64,000 nucleotides of DNA from Myxococcus guangdongensis (GTDB lineage: Bacteria > Myxococcota > Myxococcia > Myxococcales > Myxococcaceae), in the NCBI RefSeq assembly GCF_024198255.1, contig NZ_JAJVKW010000016.1, forward strand, positions 124,001-188,000, in the 5' to 3' direction. Under the pieces are notes generated by a model. That model made no database searches and was not told where the DNA came from. It worked only from the letters and a program-made list of their open reading frames with translations. Positions 32,634 to 40,682 of the stretch are shown in pieces (positions within the stretch are counted from its first letter, which is position 1; the number at the start of each line of letters is the position of its first letter). Made by a program: the position numbers and the translations under genes.

Positions 32634-35600
32634 TTACGCGGCGGCCGTCGTGGGCAGCATCGACGGCAGGGAGATGACGAACTCGGAGTACTCGCCGACG
32701 ACGCTCTCCACCCGGATTTCGCCCTGGTGCTCCTGGACGATGTCGTGGACCAGGGACAGGCCCAGGCCCGTGCCGGAGCCCGCGGGCTTGGTGGTGAAGA
32801 ACGGGTCGAAGAGCTTCTCGCGAATCTCCAGGGGGATGCCCGGCCCGTTGTCCCGCACCCGGAGCTCCACGCGCGCGGCGAGCCGCCGGGTGGAGACCTG
32901 GATGCGGGGCACGAAGGCCTCGCCCTCGCCGCGGCGCTTCGCCAGCGTCGCGTAGAAGGCGTTGTCGAGGATGTTGATGATGAGCCGGCTGATGTCTCCG
33001 GCCACCACCACGACGGTGCCCACGCCCGGGTCCAGCTCCGTCTCCGTCTCCACCGCGGCCGCGCCCTCGCGCACGCGCAGGCCCTGGACCGCCAGGTTGA
33101 CGCTGTCGCGAATCAGCACGTTCAGGTCCACGCGGGTGCGCGAGCCCTCGGAGCGGCGGGAGTGCCGCAGCATCGTCTTGATGATGTCCGAGGCGCGCCG
33201 CCCGTGGGTCTGGATGCGCCGGGCGTTCTGTTTCAGGTCCTCCAGCGTCTCGAGGATGTCCTCGGCGGTGGTGGACTCCAGCTTTCCCGTCTGGGCGCGC
33301 AGCGTGGTGTCCAGCTCCGCGGCCAGCCGCGTGGACAGCTCCGAGAAGTTGTTCACGAAGTTGAGCGGGTTCTGCAGCTCGTGCGCGATGCCCGCGGTGA
33401 GGGCGCCCAGCGACGCCAGCTTCTCCTGGGCGACGAGCTGACGCTGCATCTCCTGGAGGCGGGTGAGCGTCTCGGCCAGCTCCACGTTCTTGCTCTGCAG
33501 CTCCGCGGTGCGCTCGTCCACGCGGCGCTCCAGCGTGTGGCTGTACTCCTCCAGGCTCGCGTACAGCCCGGCGTTCTCCAGGGAGATGGCGGCCTGGAAG
33601 GACAGGAGGCGGAGGACCTCCAGTCGCTCGGGGGTGAAGGCCCCGCGCGTGGCGTCGTTCTCCAGGTAGAGCACGCCCGTGAGCGAGCCCTGCTTGAGCA
33701 GCGGGCTGCACAGCACGGACTTGGGATGCGCGGTGCGCACGTACGGGTCCTCGGAGAAGGGCTCCTCCGTCGCCGCGTCGTCCAGGATGACCGTCTCGCC
33801 GGTGCGCACCACGTAGTGGACGATGGAGGCCGGCAGCGCGGTGGAGGACTCCACCGGCACGCCCTGGTCCAGCAGCACCCGCGCGCCGTCCACCGAGCCC
33901 TCGGCCTCGATGTAGAGCCCCTCGGGCCGCATGAGGATGAGGAAGCCGCGCCGCGCGCCCGCGTTCTCGATGAGCAGCGTCATCAACTTGCGCAGCAGCT
34001 TGTCCAGGACGATTTCGCCGGACAGCGCGCGCGCCGTCTTGAGCACCGACTCCAGGTCCAGCGAGGCCAGCGGCGTGCCCGCCGACTCCTCGGCCCGAAC
34101 GGGCTCGGGGGTGGAGGGGAGCAGGTGCGGGTACTCGCGCTCCAGCCGCGTGGCCACCGCGCGCGCGCCCCAACGCAGGTACGCAGCGCGGGAGTCTCCC
34201 AGGTAACCATGGGCCACGCGCTCGCGGCGCTGGTCCAGGTGGAATCTCGCCGCCAGCTCGCAGCCGACCGCCTCGTCGAGTGACAGGCCGTGCTCGCGCG
34301 CGAGCCGGATGGCCCGGTCATAGCCATCCGCGGCCTCGGTGGGCTTGCCATCCACCCGGGCGCGCTCCGCGTCGAGCAGCTCCGCGCGCGCGGCGTAGTT
34401 CATCGGGGCGATGCGAGCCCAGCCGCGCATCTGCTTGCGGAGCGCGTCGATGGTGCGGGATGCGCGCAGGCGCTCCAGCGGTCCTCGGGAGGTGTGCAGC
34501 TCCAGCAGGGCCAGGCCCTGGAAGAACTTGTACCAGGGCAGGTAGATCTGCCCGGTGATGAGCTCCGCGCGAGCGTCCACCGCGGCCGCGCTCTCGAGGG
34601 AGCCCCTCGCGTCGCGCCACAGCCAGCGGCGCATGGTGCGCATGACTTCGCACGTGGCGATGCCGTTGGAATAGCCGGCCTGGTGGTACGGCGCGACGAT
34701 GTCCCGCTCCCGTGCCTCGACGTCGCCCGAGAACGCGCCGGTGAGCACGTCGAGCGTGTGCCGCGTGTACTGGAGGAACGGCACGTTCTGGTGTCGGTGG
34801 CTCGCGAGGGCGTCGCGGAAGCGGTCGACGCGGGAGCCGTGCTCCAGGAGCCCGTCGCGTCCGATGAGGGACACCGCGCAGCCCGCGCTCGCGTTGTACG
34901 CGAAGTACTCGATGTCGCCCGTCTCCTGGCCCTTGCTCGCGCCGGCGAAGAAGTCATCCAGGCACGTGGCCAGCGGCTCCTTCCAGTGGCGGATGAAGAG
35001 GTTGAAGACGAAGTGCACCATCGAGCGCAGGCTCTCCGCGCCGAAGCGGTCCAGCGTCTTCAGCGCGAGCCGGCCGTAGCGATAGCCCTCCTCGGGGTTG
35101 CCCAGGTGGACGCTGAGCATCAACCCGTAGCCCACGTAGCCGAACGCGGCCGTGCCCGTGGCGCCGTGGCGGATGGTGAGCTGGAGGTTTCGCAGGACCA
35201 CGAGCGGGAAGAGCAGGGGACGGGCCATGAACGCGGCCGTGGCCAGCTTCATCATCACCCGTAGCGTCGCGACGAGCAGTGGGTCTCTCAGCTCGGGGAG
35301 CGACTCCAGGTCCTCGGGCTTGCGCAGGCCCAGCAGCACCTTCGTCTTCGCGACGCCCGCCAGCACGTGCGCCTGGATGGGACGCGCGGGCAGGTGCTGG
35401 CCCAGCATGCCGAGCACCTCCAGGCCCAGGTCCACCGCGCGCTCGTGCTCGCCCCGGTGCGAGTGGCACTGGATGCGCACCAGGTGCACGCGCACCTGCT
35501 CCAGTCGGTCCTGCGCGTGGTCCAGGGCGGCGCTGGCCAGCCGCTCCATCTGCTCGAAGTCCGCCGCGAGGTACGCGGCCTCGGCCGCCTCGACGTGCAG

Positions 35601-37949
35601 GTCGAACGCGAGCGCGCGGTTGGCGCTCCAGCCGTCGTCTCCGAGCAGCTGACGGCCCGTCGTCAGCAGCCGCAGCGCCGCGGACCACGCGCCGCGCGAC
35701 TTGGCGCCGCGACCCGCGCGCAGGTCCAGGGCCGCCACCCGGTGCCGCTCCTGCGCGTCCTTCAGCACGGGCAGCGCCAGGTGGAAGTGGCTGACGATGT
35801 CCGCGAGCTGCTCGTCCATCAGCTCGGGCGGCGTGTGGCGCAGCAGCAACCGACCGATGCGGGCATGGACCTCCGGGTGCTGCTCCGGCGGCGTCAGCTC
35901 CAACGCGGCCTGTTGGACGCGGTCATGCGCGAACTGGAAGCTGTCGGAGGGCTCGGTGTCCGTGAGCCGCTCGCCCACGGGCGCGACCAGGCCCGCGCGG
36001 AGGACCTCGTCCAGCACCGCCGCCGTCTGCTCGGGCGTGCGCTCCAGCACCGTGGCGAGGTTGCGCAACGTGAAGGCATGACCGAGTGCGGCGGCCACGG
36101 GCAGCAGCGCCTGGGCGCCCTGACTCAGCTCCCGGATGCGCGCGGTGAGCAGCGCCACCACGCCGTCGCTGAAGTCCTGTCCACGCAGGGCTCCGCCATC
36201 CCACCGGAAGCCTCCGCCCTCCGCGTCGAAGCGCACCAGACCGCGCTCGTAGAAGGCGCGCAGCAGCTGCACCGCGAAGAAGGGGTTGCCCTCCGTCAGC
36301 GACAGCACCACCGCGTCGAGCTGTGTGTCGGGCTGCCCCGCCGCCGCCGGGAAGACGTCCGCCACCAGGCGCGACAGCTGCTCGGGGGACAGGGGCTCCA
36401 GGTCGATGCGCTGCACGGGCGTCCCCGCGTCACGCAGGGCCTGGGTGAGCCCCTCGACGGGGTGCTCGGCGTCGAGGACCTCGGTGCGGCACGCGGCGAC
36501 CACGAGCAGGTTGCCCAGCTCCCGGTCCGTCAGGAGCTGGCGCAGGAACTGGAGGCTCGCGCTGTCCGCCCACTGCAGATCATCCAGCACGATGACGAAC
36601 GGATGCTCGGGCGTGGCGAGGACGCTCACCAGCTTGCGCAGCACCAGCTGGAAGCGCAGCTCCGACTCGGCCGGGTCCAGCTCGGCCACGGGCGGTTGCT
36701 CTCCCAACACCAGTCCCAGGCGCGGCACCGCGTCCACGACGAGCTGGCCCATGCCGCCCAGCGCCTCCAGCAGGCGCTGACGCCACAGGTCCAGGCGCTC
36801 CTCTCCGAGCAGGCTGCGGGCGACCTCGCGGAACGCCTCGAAGATGCCGGAGTAGGGCGTGTCGCGCAGGAGCTGGTCGTACTTGCCGCGCACGAACAGG
36901 CCGTGCTTCTCCGACACGGGGCGCTTGAGCGTGCCGGTGAGCGCGGACTTGCCCATGCCGGCCGCGCCGGTGACGAGCACGAAGCCGGAGCGCCCCGCGG
37001 CGGCCCGCTCGAAGGCGTCGCGCAGCGCGGCCTGTTGCGGGGCCCGGCCATAGAGTCGTTCGGGGACGGCGAAGCGCTCGGGGACGTCCTTGGTGCCCAG
37101 CTCGAAGTCGGGCACGCCGTCGCCCGTCTCCAGACCATCGAGGCAGCGCTGCAGGTCGACCACCAGTCCGTAGGCGCTCTGGTAGCGGTCCTCGGGGGAC
37201 TTGGCGAGCAGCTTGAGGATGAGGGCGGACAGCGTGCGCGGCAGCTCCGGCACCAGGGACTGGGGCAGCGGCGGAGGCAGCGCGACGTGCGCGTGGACGA
37301 GCCCCAGCGCGTCGGTGTCCGCGAAGGGACGGCGGCCGGTGAACAGCTCGAACAGCATGACCCCGAGCGAATAGAAGTCGCTGCGGGAGTCGACGCTGCG
37401 ATGCGTGCGGCCGGTGCCCTCGGGGGACAGGTACTCGAGCGTGCCCTCGAGCCGGTCCGGAGCGACGGGGGCCACCTCCGCGCGGGCGCGCCGCGTGGCG
37501 AGGGTGAGCCCGGTCAGCTTCACGGACACGCCGTCCACGCCCACGAGCACGGACGCGGGTTGCAGGTCTCGATGCAAAATGCCGGCGGCGTGGAGCTGGC
37601 CCACGGCGCGCGCGAGCGAGACGGCGAGCCGGCAGCCCGCGAGGACCTCCATCCGGCCCACGGCCAGGCGCTGGGCGAGCGTCGTCTCGCCGAAGCCCTC
37701 GAGCACGAGCACGGACATGCCGGGACGCGACTCCTCCAGGGCGAGCGGGTGGAGGACGCCGTCGAGGCGCAGCGGATGGGTCAGCTCGAATTCGTGCCGG
37801 AGCCGCTGCGTGAGGGCTCCGGTGCGCGAGGGCTCCGCGAGCTTGAGGTTGACGGTGGCTCCATCGTTGGCGCGGGTGGCGCGAACGAGCTGGAAGGAGC
37901 CGGAGCTGGAGAGCGCTCTGTCGCTTCGGTAGCCAGGGACATCAATCAT
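32634..37949 (-). CDS. Hybrid (pseudo)Ser/Thr kinase - AAA/TPR - GAF - histidine kinase
   Basis: A 1771-residue signalling protein. Residues about 10-270 have a Hanks-type kinase fold with NLK and HRDLQPAS, but the DFG motif is replaced by TLA (KLTGLTLATRR) and the HRD-loop Asn by Ser, so phosphotransfer is doubtful. An AAA ATPase follows (Walker A TGAAGMGKSA near 330; Walker B VIVLDDLQWAD near 455). A long helical TPR-like region runs about 640-1290 and a GAF domain about 1340-1490. A histidine kinase completes it, with the H-box His in GIAHELQNPLNFVNN (near 1522) and DNGPGIP and GTGLGLSLV boxes. This is the PknK/trifunctional kinase architecture seen in cyanobacteria and myxobacteria. No partner regulator is adjacent. 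Confidence 0.9.
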   Translation of the reverse strand: MIDVPGYRSDRALSSSGSFQLVRATRANDGATVNLKLAEPSRTGALTQRLRHEFELTHPLRLDGVLHPLALEESRPGMSVLVLEGFGETTLAQRLAVGRMEVLAGCRLAVSLARAVGQLHAAGILHRDLQPASVLVGVDGVSVKLTGLTLATRRARAEVAPVAPDRLEGTLEYLSPEGTGRTHRSVDSRSDFYSLGVMLFELFTGRRPFADTDALGLVHAHVALPPPLPQSLVPELPRTLSALILKLLAKSPEDRYQSAYGLVVDLQRCLDGLETGDGVPDFELGTKDVPERFAVPERLYGRAPQQAALRDAFERAAAGRSGFVLVTGAAGMGKSALTGTLKRPVSEKHGLFVRGKYDQLLRDTPYSGIFEAFREVARSLLGEERLDLWRQRLLEALGGMGQLVVDAVPRLGLVLGEQPPVAELDPAESELRFQLVLRKLVSVLATPEHPFVIVLDDLQWADSASLQFLRQLLTDRELGNLLVVAACRTEVLDAEHPVEGLTQALRDAGTPVQRIDLEPLSPEQLSRLVADVFPAAAGQPDTQLDAVVLSLTEGNPFFAVQLLRAFYERGLVRFDAEGGGFRWDGGALRGQDFSDGVVALLTARIRELSQGAQALLPVAAALGHAFTLRNLATVLERTPEQTAAVLDEVLRAGLVAPVGERLTDTEPSDSFQFAHDRVQQAALELTPPEQHPEVHARIGRLLLRHTPPELMDEQLADIVSHFHLALPVLKDAQERHRVAALDLRAGRGAKSRGAWSAALRLLTTGRQLLGDDGWSANRALAFDLHVEAAEAAYLAADFEQMERLASAALDHAQDRLEQVRVHLVRIQCHSHRGEHERAVDLGLEVLGMLGQHLPARPIQAHVLAGVAKTKVLLGLRKPEDLESLPELRDPLLVATLRVMMKLATAAFMARPLLFPLVVLRNLQLTIRHGATGTAAFGYVGYGLMLSVHLGNPEEGYRYGRLALKTLDRFGAESLRSMVHFVFNLFIRHWKEPLATCLDDFFAGASKGQETGDIEYFAYNASAGCAVSLIGRDGLLEHGSRVDRFRDALASHRHQNVPFLQYTRHTLDVLTGAFSGDVEARERDIVAPYHQAGYSNGIATCEVMRTMRRWLWRDARGSLESAAAVDARAELITGQIYLPWYKFFQGLALLELHTSRGPLERLRASRTIDALRKQMRGWARIAPMNYAARAELLDAERARVDGKPTEAADGYDRAIRLAREHGLSLDEAVGCELAARFHLDQRRERVAHGYLGDSRAAYLRWGARAVATRLEREYPHLLPSTPEPVRAEESAGTPLASLDLESVLKTARALSGEIVLDKLLRKLMTLLIENAGARRGFLILMRPEGLYIEAEGSVDGARVLLDQGVPVESSTALPASIVHYVVRTGETVILDDAATEEPFSEDPYVRTAHPKSVLCSPLLKQGSLTGVLYLENDATRGAFTPERLEVLRLLSFQAAISLENAGLYASLEEYSHTLERRVDERTAELQSKNVELAETLTRLQEMQRQLVAQEKLASLGALTAGIAHELQNPLNFVNNFSELSTRLAAELDTTLRAQTGKLESTTAEDILETLEDLKQNARRIQTHGRRASDIIKTMLRHSRRSEGSRTRVDLNVLIRDSVNLAVQGLRVREGAAAVETETELDPGVGTVVVVAGDISRLIINILDNAFYATLAKRRGEGEAFVPRIQVSTRRLAARVELRVRDNGPGIPLEIREKLFDPFFTTKPAGSGTGLGLSLVHDIVQEHQGEIRVESVVGEYSEFVISLPSMLPTTAAA

Positions 37950-38062
37950 TGCTCAACCCGTGCGCGCAGGGGCGCGGCACCCCCCTTGGGGCCGGCAGGC
38001 TAGCTGCGCCCGCCCGCGGCTCGCAACCGAAGCGGGCCCACTTCACGGGGCGGCTGCCTGCT

Positions 38063-38075
38063 CACCACAGTGGTG
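38063..38075. promoter_or_regulatory. 13-base palindrome upstream of the desaturase gene
   Basis: CACCAC-A-GTGGTG is a perfect palindrome 37 bases before the preferred start (38112) of the carotene desaturase gene, in its presumed promoter region. It could be a regulator site. No matching regulator gene is nearby. Confidence 0.4.
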
Positions 38076-38111
38076 GTCTCGGGCCGGGTGTGCCATGCAA
38101 CCTCCACGGTG

Positions 38112-39626
38112 ATGCGAGCGACGGCCAGGGTGGAACAGGACACACGGCGGGACGGCAGGCGCGTCCTCGTCATCGGCAGTGGTTTCGGAGGGCTCGCGGC
38201 GGCGGTGCGACTGGCCGCGCGAGGCTGGCGAGTCACCGTCCTCGAGCGTCGCGCCGTCCCGGGGGGGCGCGCCCATGCCTTCCAGCAGGACGGTTTCACC
38301 TTCGACGCGGGCCCCACGGTCATCACCTGTCCGCACCTGTTGGAGGAACTCTGGACGCTCGCGGGGCGGAAGCTCTCCGAGCACGTCGAACTGCGGCCGG
38401 TGACGCCGCTCTACCGGATGCGTTTCCCGGACGGCTTCACGTTCGACTACCACACGGACCGGGAGCGGATGCTCGAGTCCGTACGGAGCGTCTCGCCCGG
38501 GGACGAGGCGGGCTATCTGGCGCTGTCCGCCCGAGTGGAGCGGATGTACGAGGCGGGCATCGGTCCGCTGATGAGCGCGCCCGTGCCGCACGTGCTGAGC
38601 CTGGCGCCCTTCACCGCGGCGCTGGTTCGCGACGAGGCCTTCCGGACGATGTACGGTCTGGTGTCGCGGCACGTGAAGGACGAGCGGCTCCGGCAGGCGC
38701 TGAGCTTCCATCCGCTGCTCATTGGCGGCAGTCCGTTCTCGGCCGCGAGCGCGGTGTACACGTCCATCCAGTTCGTCGAGCGGCGCTGGGGTGGATTCTT
38801 CCCCGTGGGGGGAACGGGCGCGCTGGTGAGGGGGCTCGTGTCGCTGCTGGAGTCGCTGGGCGGCGAGGTCCGCTACGACAGCGAGGTGTCGGAAATCACC
38901 GTGGAGGGGCGAAAAGCCACGGGGGTCCGAGTGGGCTCGGGCGCGTGGCTCCCCGCCGAGGCGGTGGTGTCCAACGCGGACGCGGCGTGGACGTACCGGT
39001 ACCTGCTCCCACGTCACGTGCGCAGCCACTGGACGGATGACCGCATCCAGCAGGCCCGTTACTCGATGAGCGTGTTCCTCTGGTACTTCGGCACACGGCG
39101 CCAGTACCCCGAGGTCGCGCACCACACGCTGCTGTTCGGTCGGGATTTCCGAGGCATGTTCTCGGGACTGTCGGGCTCGGGTCAGCCGTCGCAGGACCCG
39201 TTGCTGTACTTGCACCGGCCCACCGCGACGGACGCGGGGCTGGCGCCACCGGGGCACGATGCGTTCTATGTCCTGGCGCCGGTGCCGCACCTGGGCGAGG
39301 GCTCGAACTGGAAGGCGAGGGCGGAGACGTTCCGTCGCATGTTGGCGGAGCGACTGTCGCGCACGGTGTTGCCGGGGCTGGAGTCCGAGCTGGTGACGTC
39401 GCGGGTGTTCACGCCCGAGGACTTCCGGGATGACCTGCGCTCGTTCCGGGGCGCGGCGTTCAGCTTCGCGCCCACGCTGTTGCAGACGACGTTCTTGAGG
39501 GCGCAGGCGAAGAGCGAGGACGTGGACCGGCTGTATCTCGTCGGCGCGGGGACACATCCCGGCGCGGGCCTGCCCGCGGTGCTGTGCTCGGCGAAGATCG
39601 TCGATACGGTGATGGCGGAGGCGTGA
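38112..39626 (+). CDS. Phytoene desaturase (CrtI/CarC-like)
   Basis: A 504-residue FAD-dependent carotenoid desaturase. It has a dinucleotide motif VIGSGFGGLAAAVRLAARGW and the CrtI signature GGRAHAFQQDGFTFDAGPTV. The C-terminal segment VGAGTHPGAGLPAVLCSAKI is the bacterial phytoene-dehydrogenase signature. It should introduce double bonds into phytoene at the membrane. In Myxococcus xanthus the phytoene desaturase gene carC lies apart from the carB-carA cluster, and this isolated gene would fit that. Starts at 38070 and 38112 are both possible; I prefer ATG 38112. A carotenoid cleavage oxygenase lies 1 kb downstream on the opposite strand. Confidence 0.88.
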   Translation: MRATARVEQDTRRDGRRVLVIGSGFGGLAAAVRLAARGWRVTVLERRAVPGGRAHAFQQDGFTFDAGPTVITCPHLLEELWTLAGRKLSEHVELRPVTPLYRMRFPDGFTFDYHTDRERMLESVRSVSPGDEAGYLALSARVERMYEAGIGPLMSAPVPHVLSLAPFTAALVRDEAFRTMYGLVSRHVKDERLRQALSFHPLLIGGSPFSAASAVYTSIQFVERRWGGFFPVGGTGALVRGLVSLLESLGGEVRYDSEVSEITVEGRKATGVRVGSGAWLPAEAVVSNADAAWTYRYLLPRHVRSHWTDDRIQQARYSMSVFLWYFGTRRQYPEVAHHTLLFGRDFRGMFSGLSGSGQPSQDPLLYLHRPTATDAGLAPPGHDAFYVLAPVPHLGEGSNWKARAETFRRMLAERLSRTVLPGLESELVTSRVFTPEDFRDDLRSFRGAAFSFAPTLLQTTFLRAQAKSEDVDRLYLVGAGTHPGAGLPAVLCSAKIVDTVMAEA

Positions 39627-39810
39627 GCCTCGGGTGCGGGCTCGCCATGGCGTGTGGTGTCCCGAGGAATCGGTGAGCGAGGCCGAGCGGGTGAGGTCTC
39701 CGCGCGCGGCACGACCCCTCTGGCCGCTGAGATGTCGCGGGGAGAAGGTGGGCTGCATGAGGACCCGGGCGATGCGTGTCATGGCCCATGCCGCGCGGAG
39801 GTGAATGGAC

Positions 39811-40617
39811 ATGGCGGAAGTCGAGGGACTCGAGCGCTGTCACGTCATCCTCAAGGCCGCGATCCTGGCGGCGAAGCCCGAGGACCGGCCCGCGATTCGG
39901 TGGGCGCTGGGCGGTCCGCGTCCCGTGTGTCCGGCGGCGGGGCAGGTGGAGCTGGGGTTGTGGTTCTCCTCCCTCGTGTCGCCGTTCCTCGCGGACCGCT
40001 TCGAGGAGGCCGTCGCGCACCGCATCGTCGAACGCGTGCGTGACTTCCTGGCGAAGCCGCTGCGCCTCACGCCACAAGAATCGATCTCACTGGGGCACGA
40101 CAAGAAGCTGACGAGCAAGGCGGGGCGCGCCTATCACGCGCTCATCGCGGACTCGCGCTCCGAGGCCAAGGAGTCGGAGGCGCTCGCGGTGGCCCGGCGG
40201 ACAGCCGGCGCTGCGGCGGCGCTGTGTCGCGGCAAGGACACCTTCGTGCACCTCACCGCCTCGGTGGCCCGTGTCGTGGATTACCTCGACGAGGAGCCCG
40301 TGCGCGCGGGGCTGAGCGTGCGGGAGCTGCTCGTGGAGCTGGATGCACGCCTCCTCCGGATGGAGTGCCAGGCCACCATCGCACCGCTGCTCGCGGGCCG
40401 TCCTCCTCCAGACCTCGAGGAGGTCCTGTGGCGAGGAGACGGCGGCAAGGGAACCGCGAAGCACTTCGTCGCGAGGCTCCGCGGCGGGACGCTCGGACTG
40501 GTCACGAAGTTGGGCGCGCGGTGGACCTGGATTGAGGGCGGGAAGGACGAGGTCCTCGCCTCCGTGCCGGACGCCTACTTCGAGGAGGCGACCCGCGCGG
40601 TCATGGCAGGTGACTGA
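39811..40617 (+). CDS. Hypothetical protein, soluble
   Basis: A 268-residue protein I cannot assign. It is predicted soluble and alpha-helical in the first two thirds, with an Ala-rich helix (EALAVARRTAGAAAALCRGK). The C-terminal part is beta-like (VARLRGGTLGLVTKLGARWT, then WIEGGKDEVLASVPDAYF). Coding bias is strong and GGAGG precedes ATG 39811 by nine bases; ATG 39805 is too close to that site. It stands between the two carotenoid genes and converges with the oxygenase, with a hairpin between. Whether it relates to carotenoids is unknown. Confidence 0.7.
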   Translation: MAEVEGLERCHVILKAAILAAKPEDRPAIRWALGGPRPVCPAAGQVELGLWFSSLVSPFLADRFEEAVAHRIVERVRDFLAKPLRLTPQESISLGHDKKLTSKAGRAYHALIADSRSEAKESEALAVARRTAGAAAALCRGKDTFVHLTASVARVVDYLDEEPVRAGLSVRELLVELDARLLRMECQATIAPLLAGRPPPDLEEVLWRGDGGKGTAKHFVARLRGGTLGLVTKLGARWTWIEGGKDEVLASVPDAYFEEATRAVMAGD

Positions 40618-40631
40618 CTCGCGCGAGCCCA

Positions 40632-40662
40632 TGCCTCGGAGACCACACGTGTCCCCGAGGCA
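40632..40662. terminator. Hairpin between converging genes
   Basis: TGCCTCGG (40632-40639) pairs with CCGAGGCA (40655-40662), with an inner GAC/GTC pairing. It lies between the stops of the unknown gene and the carotenoid oxygenase gene. Confidence 0.65.
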
Positions 40663-40682
40663 CCCCTATCGTCGTCGTGCCG

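Noticed and set aside
35367..38003. An 878-codon plus-strand frame
   Set aside because: It is the shadow of the hybrid kinase gene on the other strand; no recognisable domain and unnatural composition.
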